This document shows, piece by piece, positions 17,309 through 25,426 of a DNA stretch of 64,000 nucleotides (its first letter is position 1; each line of letters starts with the position of its first letter). A program made the position numbers and the translations under genes. Under the pieces are notes generated by a model. The model was not told the origin of the DNA, made no database searches, and saw nothing but the letters and a program-made list of their open reading frames with translations. Location: positions 124,001 through 188,000 of the forward strand of contig NZ_BAMS01000003.1 in the NCBI RefSeq assembly GCF_000616095.1. The letters run 5' to 3'. This stretch comes from Sneathiella glossodoripedis JCM 23214. GTDB taxonomy: Bacteria > Pseudomonadota > Alphaproteobacteria > Sneathiellales > Sneathiellaceae.

Positions 17309-18196
17309 ATGGAAAAAACATTCAATAACAAAGCCTGGTTTCTGGTGCTGCCGGTCTTTTTCCTTGTGGCGATCAGCGCAATCATTCCATTGATGACCGT
17401 TGTCAATTATTCCGTACAGGATACATTTGGTAATAATCAGTTCTTCTGGGCGGGAACGGAATGGTTCCGTGAAGTGCTTCATTCCAGCCGCTTTTATGAT
17501 GCATTGCTCAAGAATTTGGCTTTCTCAGCGATTATTCTGCTCATTCAGATCCCTCTGGGAATTTCTATTGCCCTGACCATGCCTAAAAAAGGCATCTGGG
17601 TGCCTGTTTGCCTTGTATTAATGGCGCTGCCGCTCCTTATTCCGTGGAATGTGGTCGGGACGATCTGGCAGGTATTTGGCCGCGCAGATATTGGTCTTTT
17701 GGGATATACTCTTGCTAATCTGGGTATTGACTATAATTACGCAAATAACGCGGTTGACGCTTGGATTACCATCATTGTGATGGATGTGTGGCACTGGACA
17801 AGTCTTGTTGTGCTCTTAAGTTATGCCGGGCTTGTATCCATTCCCGAAGCCTATTATCAGGCGGCCCGTATTGACGGTGCTTCGCGCTGGAAGGTTTTCC
17901 GTTACATTCAGTTGCCTAAGATGAACAGGGTTCTTCTGATTGCCGTATTGCTGCGCTTCATGGACAGTTTCATGGTGTATACAGAACCATTTGTTTTGAC
18001 AGGTGGCGGCCCCGGTAACTCCACGACATTTCTGTCGATTGATCTGGTTAAAATGGCGATCGGCCAATTCGACCTTGGTCCGGCAGCAGCAATGTCAATT
18101 ATCTATTTCCTAATTGTTCTACTGGTTTCCTGGGCATTTTACACAGTTATGACGAATTATGATGCAGATGCCCCTGAAAAAGGAGTGCAGGACTAA
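17309..18196 (+). CDS. glpP: Glycerol ABC transporter permease GlpP
   Basis: A 295-residue inner-membrane permease with six hydrophobic helices, the first at VLPVFFLVAISAIIPLMTVV. The EAA loop that docks on the ATPase is visible as YYQAARIDGASRWKVFRYIQLP. It resembles sugar-type MalF/UgpA permeases. It follows glpT by 2 bases and shares one base with glpQ, so the two permease subunits are made together. Confidence 0.93.
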   Translation: MEKTFNNKAWFLVLPVFFLVAISAIIPLMTVVNYSVQDTFGNNQFFWAGTEWFREVLHSSRFYDALLKNLAFSAIILLIQIPLGISIALTMPKKGIWVPVCLVLMALPLLIPWNVVGTIWQVFGRADIGLLGYTLANLGIDYNYANNAVDAWITIIVMDVWHWTSLVVLLSYAGLVSIPEAYYQAARIDGASRWKVFRYIQLPKMNRVLLIAVLLRFMDSFMVYTEPFVLTGGGPGNSTTFLSIDLVKMAIGQFDLGPAAAMSIIYFLIVLLVSWAFYTVMTNYDADAPEKGVQD

Positions 18197-19038
18197 TGAG
18201 CACAACTTCACTTACGAGTGGGATGAGAACGACCCGCGGTGCAAATTTCAAGTGGCTGGTTCCAACGCTCTACATCATATTTCTGCTTTTGCCGATTTAT
18301 TGGCTCGTGAATATGAGCTTTAAGACAAATCAGGAAATTCTGTCGACGTTTTCTTTGTTCCCAGAGGCGCCAACTCTTGCCAATTATGCGGTGATCCTGA
18401 CGGATCCAAGCTGGTATAACGGCTATATCAACTCCATGATTTATGTGGTGTTGAATACGGTTATCACCATTCTTGTGGCGCTGCCGGCTGCCTATGCGTT
18501 TTCGCGGTACCGGTTTTTAGGGGACAAGCATCTGTTCTTTTGGTTGTTGACCAACCGTATGGCACCGCCTGCAGTATTTGCCTTGCCCTTTTTCCAACTT
18601 TATTCAGCCTTTGGCCTGATCGATACGCATATTGCAGTGGCACTTGCCCATTGCCTGTTTAACGTGCCGCTGGCAGTTTGGATTTTGGAAGGCTTCATGT
18701 CCGGTGTGCCGAAGGAAATCGATGAGACCGCGTATATCGATGGGTATTCATTCCCACGATTTTTCGTGAAAATTTTCATGCCCCTTACGGCATCAGGTAT
18801 TGGTGTTGCAGCCTTTTTCTGCTTCATGTTTTCGTGGGTTGAGCTGCTGCTTGCCAGAACATTGACGGTTACAGATGCAAAACCAATTACAGCCACAATG
18901 ACCCGCACGGTTTCAGCTTCTGGTCTGGACTGGGGAGTGCTGGCAGCGGCTGGCGTTCTGACGATCATTCCGGGCGCGCTGGTTATTTATTTTGTCCGTA
19001 ATTACATCGCCAAGGGCTTTGCCCTCGGTCGGGTTTAG
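18196..19038 (+). CDS. glpQ: Glycerol ABC transporter permease GlpQ
   Basis: The partner permease (280 residues, six predicted helices), similar to MalG/UgpE. The EAA loop is DETAYIDGYSFPRFFVKIFMP. It starts on the last base of glpP. The name follows the Rhizobium glpSTPQUV operon and should not be confused with the phosphodiesterase called GlpQ in other bacteria. Confidence 0.93.
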   Translation: MSTTSLTSGMRTTRGANFKWLVPTLYIIFLLLPIYWLVNMSFKTNQEILSTFSLFPEAPTLANYAVILTDPSWYNGYINSMIYVVLNTVITILVALPAAYAFSRYRFLGDKHLFFWLLTNRMAPPAVFALPFFQLYSAFGLIDTHIAVALAHCLFNVPLAVWILEGFMSGVPKEIDETAYIDGYSFPRFFVKIFMPLTASGIGVAAFFCFMFSWVELLLARTLTVTDAKPITATMTRTVSASGLDWGVLAAAGVLTIIPGALVIYFVRNYIAKGFALGRV

Positions 19039-19052
19039 AAGAGGAGACAATC

Positions 19053-19334
19053 ATGGATCTTTCATGGATGGCCTGGACAGTTCCAACGGCACTTTTCTTC
19101 GGAACCATTATATTTTTACTGATCCTCATGGGGGTCTGGGAATACGCAAAACCCGGCGGTTCACCGCGTGTTGGTATTCTGCGGTTCGAGACAACCCGTG
19201 GCGATCGACTGTTTTTGTCACTGCTTGGCAGTGCGTTTATTCACCTGGCTTGGTTGGGACTTGTTGGTCCCGATCTCTGGTGGGCCCTTGGTCTTTCACT
19301 GATTTACGCAATCTGCGTATTTCGTTGGGTGTAA
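19053..19334 (+). CDS. glpU: Small membrane protein GlpU (DUF2160 type)
   Basis: A 93-residue protein with two or three hydrophobic segments (TALFFGTIIFLLILMGVWEY; FIHLAWLGLVGPDLWWALGL). Small proteins of this type always sit between the permease and binding-protein genes in glycerol importer operons; their exact role is not known. GAGGAG lies 8 bases upstream of the ATG. It is 14 bases after glpQ and followed by a palindrome and glpV. Confidence 0.85.
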   Translation: MDLSWMAWTVPTALFFGTIIFLLILMGVWEYAKPGGSPRVGILRFETTRGDRLFLSLLGSAFIHLAWLGLVGPDLWWALGLSLIYAICVFRWV

Positions 19335-19347
19335 GATCAAAAAAACC

Positions 19348-19365
19348 TGACCAATTAATTGGTCA
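19348..19365. repeat. 18-bp perfect palindrome between glpU and glpV
   Basis: TGACCAATTAATTGGTCA is a perfect palindrome with no spacer, in the 63-base gap before the binding-protein gene. As DNA it could be an operator. As RNA it could fold and stabilise or punctuate the message, which would fit the need for much more binding protein than permease. Confidence 0.6.
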
Positions 19366-19397
19366 TCAACTGAATACTTACACAGGGAGGTCTAACA

Positions 19398-21104
19398 ATG
19401 CGTAAGTATATGCTAGCCACTTCAGCACTTGTAGCTGTGGTGCTTGGAACGACAGCGGCAAAAGCCGATATGGCTGCTGCCGAAAAGTTCCTCAATGAAG
19501 AAATTGGTGGTCTTTCATCACTTTCAGCTGCGGACCAAAAAGCAGAAATGCAGTGGTTCATCGACGCGGCTGCACCTTTCAAAGGAATGGAAATCAAGGT
19601 TGTTTCCGAAACAATTGGAACTCATGAATATGAATCCAAAGTTTTGGCGCCTGCCTTTACTGCTATCACTGGTATCAAGGTTACACATGACCTTATCGGT
19701 GAAGGTGACGTTGTTGAAAAACTGCAGACACAAATGCAGACCGGTGAAAACATCTATGACGGTTACATCAACGACTCTGACCTGATCGGAACTCATTGGC
19801 GTTACCAGCAGGCTCGCAACCTGACAGACTGGATGGCAGGTGAAGGTAAAGACGTTACGTCACCAACACTTGATCTGGAAGACTTCGTTGGAAGCTCATT
19901 CACAACCGGTCCTGATGGAAAGCTTTATCAGCTTCCTGACCAGCAGTTCGCGAACCTTTACTGGTTCCGCTACGACTGGTTCAACGACGAGAAAAACAAA
20001 GCAGACTTCAAGGCAAAATACGGCTACGAGCTGGGTGTTCCAGTAAACTGGTCAGCTTATGAAGACATTGCAGAGTTCTTCACAGGTCGTGAAATCGACG
20101 GTCAGAAAGTCTATGGTCACATGGACTATGGTAAGAAAGATCCTTCACTGGGATGGCGCTTTACCGATGCGTGGCTTTCAATGGCTGGCAACGGCGACAA
20201 GGGCGAGCCAAATGGTCTGCCAGTGGATGAATGGGGCATTCGTGTAAACGAAAAAAGCCAACCAGTTGGTTCTTGTGTTGCCCGTGGTGGTGACACCAAC
20301 GGTCCTGCATCTGTTTATGCGATCACAAAATACATTGAATGGCTGAAAAAATACGCGCCAGCAGAAGCTGCGGGTATGGTCTTCAGTGAAGCTGGTCCGG
20401 TTCCTGCGCAGGGCTCCATCGCTCAGCAGATGTTCTGGTACACAGCCTTCACCGCAGATATGGTGAAAGAAGGTATTCCAGTTGTAAACGAAGATGGAAC
20501 ACCAAAATGGCGGATGGCTCCATCTCCACGTGGTGCTTACTGGGAAGAAGGCCAGAAGCTTGGTTATCAGGATGCCGGTTCATGGACACTCATGAAGTCT
20601 ACTCCGGTTGATCGTGCGAAAGCAGCTTGGTTGTACGCTCAGTTCGTGACTTCCAAAACTGTTGACGTGAAGAAATCACATGTTGGTCTGACTTTCATTC
20701 GCGAGTCTACAATCCAGCACGAAAGCTTCACCGAGCGTGCTCCTAAATTGGGTGGTCTGATCGAATTCTATCGTTCACCTGCACGTGTTCAGTGGTCACC
20801 AACCGGCACAAACGTTCCAGATTATCCAAAACTGGCACAGTTGTGGTGGCAGAATATCGGTGACGCTTCTTCAGGTGCGAAAACACCACAGGAAGCAATG
20901 GACGCTCTTTGTGCTGCTCAGGAAAAAGTTCTGGCACGTCTTGAACGCGCAGGCGTACAGGGTGACATTGGTCCAAAGCTGAATGAAGAAAAAGACCCAG
21001 AATACTGGCTCAACCAGCCTGGTGCACCAAAAGCCAAACTGGCTAACGAGAAACCAAAACCAATTACAGTGAACTATGACGAGCTGATCAAAAGCTGGCA
21101 GTAA
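19398..21104 (+). CDS. glpV: Glycerol ABC transporter periplasmic binding protein GlpV
   Basis: A 568-residue extracytoplasmic solute-binding protein, longer than most sugar-binding proteins but usual for this glycerol family. It has a signal peptide cleaved probably after AKA near residue 23, then a family 1 binding fold. A very strong ribosome site (AGGGAGGT) lies about 7 bases before the ATG, consistent with high expression. It is the last gene of the operon; a strong terminator follows 25 bases after the stop. Confidence 0.94.
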   Translation: MRKYMLATSALVAVVLGTTAAKADMAAAEKFLNEEIGGLSSLSAADQKAEMQWFIDAAAPFKGMEIKVVSETIGTHEYESKVLAPAFTAITGIKVTHDLIGEGDVVEKLQTQMQTGENIYDGYINDSDLIGTHWRYQQARNLTDWMAGEGKDVTSPTLDLEDFVGSSFTTGPDGKLYQLPDQQFANLYWFRYDWFNDEKNKADFKAKYGYELGVPVNWSAYEDIAEFFTGREIDGQKVYGHMDYGKKDPSLGWRFTDAWLSMAGNGDKGEPNGLPVDEWGIRVNEKSQPVGSCVARGGDTNGPASVYAITKYIEWLKKYAPAEAAGMVFSEAGPVPAQGSIAQQMFWYTAFTADMVKEGIPVVNEDGTPKWRMAPSPRGAYWEEGQKLGYQDAGSWTLMKSTPVDRAKAAWLYAQFVTSKTVDVKKSHVGLTFIRESTIQHESFTERAPKLGGLIEFYRSPARVQWSPTGTNVPDYPKLAQLWWQNIGDASSGAKTPQEAMDALCAAQEKVLARLERAGVQGDIGPKLNEEKDPEYWLNQPGAPKAKLANEKPKPITVNYDELIKSWQ

Positions 21105-21129
21105 GTCAATCGCTTTACATGTAAAAGAG

Positions 21130-21159
21130 AGAGCCGGGAATTTTCCCGGCTCTTTTTTT
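21130..21159. terminator. Intrinsic terminator of the glp operon
   Basis: AGAGCCGGGA (21130-21139) pairs with TCCCGGCTCT (21144-21153) across a 4-base loop, followed by a run of T to 21159. It also sits just beyond the stop of the convergent EamA gene. Confidence 0.92.
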
Positions 21160-21160
21160 G

Positions 21161-22024
21161 TCAGGTGCTTCGGGCCCGTTGGCTAAGGACAATAGCAACA
21201 CCGCCAAGAGTGACAATGGATGCGATAATGAGGCGCATTGTGAAAGGCTCGGATAAAAATACCGCGCCGCCCAAGGCCGCGATCGCCGGGACCGTGAGTT
21301 GAACGGTTGCAGCCCGCCCTGAGGTTAAATGTGGCAGGACGGCATACCAGATTACATAGCCGCAACCCGATGCCAGCGCACCGGATGCCAACGCCAGATA
21401 GATACCGCTGGTGGTAAAATCAAGTTCGCTTGAAAACAGGAGACTTGTCACCAATACAAGCGGTATTCCGATTAGAAAATTTTGAGCGGTTGCCTGCAAC
21501 GGATTGGTATTTCCCTTGCCCTGTAGCGAATAGAGGCCCCATGCAATGCCAGCAATAACCATGAGCGTCGCCCCGAGCGCATCTGGTGAACTGACCCCCG
21601 GTGACACCAGATAAACGAGGCCGCCGATCGCTGCAAAAAGCCCTGCCCACGAAAGAGCCGAGAAATGCTCCCTTGCCTTGATGGCGGCGGCGAACATGGT
21701 AATTTGCACAGCGCCAAAGAGCAGTAATGCTCCTGCTCCTGCGCCCAGCGAGATATAGGCAAAGGAGAAAAAAGCCATATAGACAAATAGGGCGGCGGCG
21801 CTTTTCCAATTTGCTTTTTTGATGGCCAGAGCATCGCCCCGCATTTTGAGGATAAAATAGAGCGTCACGGCGCCGGCACACATGCGAAGAGTTGTGAAAC
21901 TGGCCGCATCAATATGACCATCGCCGAGCGCTTGCCTGCAAAGGACTGAATTGGCTGCAAAGGCGATCATGGCCAGACTGGTGAGAAGAATGGTCGAGGC
22001 GGGCGAGGACGGGCTTACTGTCAT
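21161..22024 (-). CDS. EamA/DMT-family transporter
   Basis: A 287-residue inner-membrane protein with about ten hydrophobic helices arranged as two EamA repeats (first repeat ends near GGLVYLVSPG; second contains LASGALASGCGYVIWY and ends GGVAIVLSQRA). Members export metabolites or amino acids; the substrate is not evident. I start at ATG 22024; an in-frame TTG lies 24 bases upstream but would add only a polar extension. It is convergent with the glp operon and shares its terminator region. Confidence 0.88.
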   Translation of the reverse strand: MTVSPSSPASTILLTSLAMIAFAANSVLCRQALGDGHIDAASFTTLRMCAGAVTLYFILKMRGDALAIKKANWKSAAALFVYMAFFSFAYISLGAGAGALLLFGAVQITMFAAAIKAREHFSALSWAGLFAAIGGLVYLVSPGVSSPDALGATLMVIAGIAWGLYSLQGKGNTNPLQATAQNFLIGIPLVLVTSLLFSSELDFTTSGIYLALASGALASGCGYVIWYAVLPHLTSGRAATVQLTVPAIAALGGAVFLSEPFTMRLIIASIVTLGGVAIVLSQRARST

Positions 22025-22212
22025 TAAAAACTCTTGTATATCAAACAAAAACAGGCGCCATCATCTCATAAAAAAGCGGCTTCGCAATCCCTCATTTGGC
22101 GGGGGTAACTGAACCGGGCTCGCCGCAATTGTATTTACACAAGCGAAGTAACATGGTTTTCTATTTCGAAATCCATTCCGAACAGACATGCCAATTTATT
22201 GTTATTTCAAAA

Positions 22213-22702
22213 ATGATTGAAAGAGAATTCGTCAAAATTGCCTATGCAGATCAGACGCATACTGTTTTGCGCCAGAATGATCCAGCACGGCCTGCTGCCC
22301 GATTTAACAGGAAGGGGCAGGATGCGCTTTATCTGTCACCAGATGAAGAGGCTGCAAGGGTTGCAATTGGCGAATATGTTCGAGCGGATGATCCTCGCGA
22401 GCCTTGTTAAGGTTTCGCGTCGGGGCTTGCAAACTGCTGGATTTGCGAGCCGCGGAACATGCCGAATTATACGCGCGGGCGGGCCATCCGTGGCAGCCTG
22501 ACTTTCGGGCGGGCAGGGAGCCCAAAAGCTGGTCGGCTGCGGATGACATCAGGGCAATGGGCTATGACGGGCTTATCGACCCGTCAAGACGCCGGCCGGG
22601 TCTTTGGCACATTACCCTGTTTCGCTGGAACCAGGCGGGAGCCCCAGTGTTCAGCAGATCGGCGAGCCTGAGCCGATTACCCTGTCACTGGATTACAGAT
22701 AA
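22213..22702 (+). CDS. RES-domain protein, solitary (two apparent frameshifts)
   Basis: RES proteins are ADP-ribosyltransferase-like enzymes, often NAD-consuming toxins. The opening VLRQNDPARPAARFNRKG and DALYLSPDEE match the conserved Arg and Tyr region of the family (Arg30 and Tyr40 from this start), and GLIDPSRRRPGLWHITLFRWN matches the C-terminal Ser region. The frame breaks near 22395 and near 22643; one base added at each gives about 163 residues ending EPITLSLDYR. The start is uncertain (ATG 22153 is also possible). RES toxins usually have an Xre/DUF2384 antitoxin upstream; none is present. The gene could be an orphan, a remnant, or an intact protein hidden by read errors. Confidence 0.65.
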
Positions 22703-22706
22703 CCGC

Positions 22707-24799
22707 TTAGCCTCTGACCTGTTCTAGGAATTTCTGCACTTCAGATTTAAGGTTACCCGAATTGCTATCAAGAGCCTTCGCGGCGTCCAGAACGTTTTTG
22801 GCGATATCCTCAACCTCGTGTGATGCCTGCGTTACACCGCCAATTGTGGAGGAGACATCCCGCGTGGCCGCTGCCGCCTGATCAATATTGCGGGCAATTT
22901 CCTTGGTGGCGGCCGTCTGCTGTTCAACGGCTGCTGCGACCGATGAGGCGATCTCCTCAATCTGATTGATGGTGCTGCTGACATTTTCAATCGAGTTGGC
23001 CGCATTACCTGTGGAGGCCTGAATGCCGGCGATCTGGCTGCTGATATCTTCGGTTGCTTGGCCGTCTGGTTGGCGAGGTTCTTAACTTCGCTTGCAACAA
23101 CCGCAAAGCCTTTGCCTGCTTCACCCGCACGGGCAGCCTCAATCGTGGCGTTAAGGGCCAGCAAATTGGTCTGCTCGGCGATATCTGTAATGATATTCAC
23201 AACCTCGCCAATTTTCTGCGCTGCCTCGACCAGACTTTCAATACTCTCGCGGGAGGTGGAGGCTTCCGAGACTGCTTTGCGCGCCACATTTGTTGACTGA
23301 TTGACCTGATGGCTGATTTCCGTACTGGAAGCGGTAAGCTCCTCGGTGGCGGAGGCAACAGTCTGCACATTGCGGGAAACTTCTTCGGAGGCAGCCGCCA
23401 CAGATGTTGTTTTCTCCAGCGTGTTATTAGCGGTTCGCGTCATGGATGTTGCACTGTTGGAAAGTTCAGTTGTCGCGTCGGAGACTGCCTGAACCACACT
23501 GCCAACATTGACTTCAAAATTGTCAGCCATTTCAGTCAGCAGGCGCTGTTGTTCCTGACGGCTGCGCTCTTCGGCGACCTGCATTTCTTCGCGGGCTTTC
23601 TCTTCGGCAATCAATTTCTCCTGCCGGGCTTTTTCCTCTGCTGCGCGCTGTTCCTCTTCGCGTAGGCGCCTGTCAATAATCCCGTTTCTGAAGACCTCGA
23701 TGGCTTTTGCAATGTCACCGATCTCATCTTCGCGATCCTGCTGGGGTACAACGACATCGGTATTGCCACCGGCCAGCTCTCCCACAACATCGGTAACGTC
23801 CTTGATCGGATCCGAAATCTGCCGGGCCAGTTTGAAGGTCACGAAAATGGCGCCTCCCAGAATGACCAGAACCAGCAACAAAGTCAGAAGCATGCTCGCA
23901 TTGATCGCGCCGTAAACCTCACTGGAGGGGATCTCCACAAAAACGAAGGATTGAATGGAGGGTATCCAGGATGCCCCTACAATCATCTCCCCATTTGCGC
24001 CGTCATATGTGGCAAGTTTAACCTCGCCATCCCCACCGCTCAGCAATTCAGCGGCAACCTCATTCATCCCTTCGATGTCGGAAATGTTGGTGGAGCCTAT
24101 AAGACTTTCATCACTATGCAGCTTGAACACACCTTCTTTCGTCGTGAGCCAGACATACCCGCTTTCGCCAACCTTGATGGCGGCAATATCCTGTGCGATC
24201 TGTTTCGCATCCACGCCAAGACCAACCGAGGCCTGCTTGCCATCAATATCAACACGGACATTGGTGAAGATTTTCCACTCATTGCCAGTGGAGTCGCTTT
24301 TATCAAGAACCATTTCATAGGGCTGACCTCTGGAGATGAAGCCGTCAAACCAGTATTTCATATTTTCACTGGCGGCCTGATTATAGCCGCCCTGGTCATA
24401 ATATTTCCGTGTCACGTTGGAGGCGAGTGTGGCGCTGGACGCATTCACATCTTTGACCAGCCGCGCGGCATATTGCGCCCATTTTTCAATGCCTTCTTCG
24501 CTTTCCCCACCGGCAAACCAATCACGAACGTAGCTGTTGCTGGCAATGCCTTGTGATGCTGTCAGATACACGATGAGTTTTTTCTCGATACTGTTTCGAA
24601 TGGAGCTAACGACGGCAGGGAGCTCATTTTCATACAGCCGATCGGAAACCAGAAACCGCATTTGTATGTAGCTGGCTGTGCCGGCGATCAAAACCGTCGC
24701 CGTGAGCAGGATCGTGATGAGGTAAATCAATTTTTTTCGAATAGACATATGTGGTGCCTTTGCTGCGCCGTTTGGCCGCCTTTTCCCATGAAAAGTCAT
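22707..24799 (-). CDS. Methyl-accepting chemotaxis protein with Cache-type sensor (one apparent frameshift)
   Basis: A full chemoreceptor of about 680-697 residues. A first membrane helix ([17 protein letters not shown]) leads into a periplasmic Cache-like sensor ([20 protein letters not shown]), then a second membrane helix ([17 protein letters not shown]), HAMP, a Glu/Arg-rich coiled coil, and the signalling domain with the [15 protein letters not shown] tip. Near 23060 the frame shifts; adding one G (AAGCAACC to AAGGCAACC) gives TAKATEDIS and carries the protein on to [10 protein letters not shown] at 22707. ATG 24748 (MSIRKK) has a better ribosome site than ATG 24799 and may be the true start. 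It converges on the RES gene with a 4-base gap. Confidence 0.9.
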
Positions 24800-24919
24800 T
24801 AACCATAAAATAAACTCCTAATATTAGGAAAAATAATTACAGTTTTGTTAACAGGCTTGGGGATTTCCGAATTTGGCTGGCATCTGTGGTGTGATGTTGG
24901 ATCAAGTGCAAACCGTGTC

Positions 24920-25138
24920 TCACGGCTCGCAGCAGCCTTCACCTGATTGAATTGGTGGGCAGGCAGTATCCCCGTAGGAACAGAAAACGCAACAGTCACC
25001 CTTTAAAGGCTTTAAAAGAGCCCCGCAATTTTTGCAGTCATAGAAAAACTGGCAGGCATCAGTGGGCATCGTTTCCTGTTCGCTGTGACCACATTCCGGG
25101 CAGGTGAGTATCGATGTCAGTTTGATCTTAGTCTCCAC
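24920..25138 (-). CDS. GDCCVxC-motif cysteine-rich small protein
   Basis: A 72-residue protein with eleven cysteines. An N-terminal zinc-ribbon-like pair of CxxC motifs (CPEC at 13-16, CKNC at 35-38) is followed by the motif GDCCVFCSYG (48-57) and TACPP. Public annotation names proteins with this motif as GDCCVxC-domain (seleno)proteins; here all positions are ordinary Cys. It overlaps the end of merF by 22 bases, so the two are translated together, and thiol binding of mercury or a related metal is a reasonable inference. Confidence 0.8.
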   Translation of the reverse strand: METKIKLTSILTCPECGHSEQETMPTDACQFFYDCKNCGALLKPLKGDCCVFCSYGDTACPPIQSGEGCCEP

Positions 25139-25320
25139 AAGCTATGTCCCAGAATACCGATGAAAATTACAAGCAAGGGCAAAAGAATATAATCCAGCCA
25201 ACCCAACAGAGATGAAAGCCCAATCGCTCCCATTAAAATCGCCAGAACTGGCGTAAAGCAGCAAATTGCCGTTAGAAGGCTTCCCACAATACCAACTGTC
25301 TGCTGTTTACGTCGCTTCAT
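25117..25320 (-). CDS. merF: MerF-like mercury transport membrane protein
   Basis: A 67-residue protein with two membrane helices and the MerF core AICCFTPVLAILMGAIGLSS followed by LDYILLPLLVIFIG. The vicinal Cys pair (20-21) in the first helix is the one that takes up Hg(II). Known MerF proteins carry a second Cys pair near the C-terminus; this one ends RLRSN and has none. The next, overlapping gene encodes a Cys-rich partner that could supply it. I start at ATG 25320. No merR, merA, merT or merP is nearby. Confidence 0.82.
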   Translation of the reverse strand: MKRRKQQTVGIVGSLLTAICCFTPVLAILMGAIGLSSLLGWLDYILLPLLVIFIGILGHSLWRLRSN

Positions 25321-25426
25321 TTTGTGCTCGGTCACGTGTGGATCTGAAAGTAACCTGATTGTCGCATGGCTGTCCAATTGAAGCCCGTCAAATTTACGTG
25401 ACCATTGGGGCAAATGCTGGCTGGAT

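Noticed and set aside
24818-24829. CCTAATATTAGG palindrome upstream of the second chemoreceptor
   Set aside because: Twelve bases of AT-rich symmetry are easily met by chance and nothing else supports an operator there.
24920-25138. Possible selenoprotein, since the GDCCVxC family includes such members
   Set aside because: All positions are read as TGC/TGT Cys; there is no in-frame TGA to be decoded as selenocysteine.
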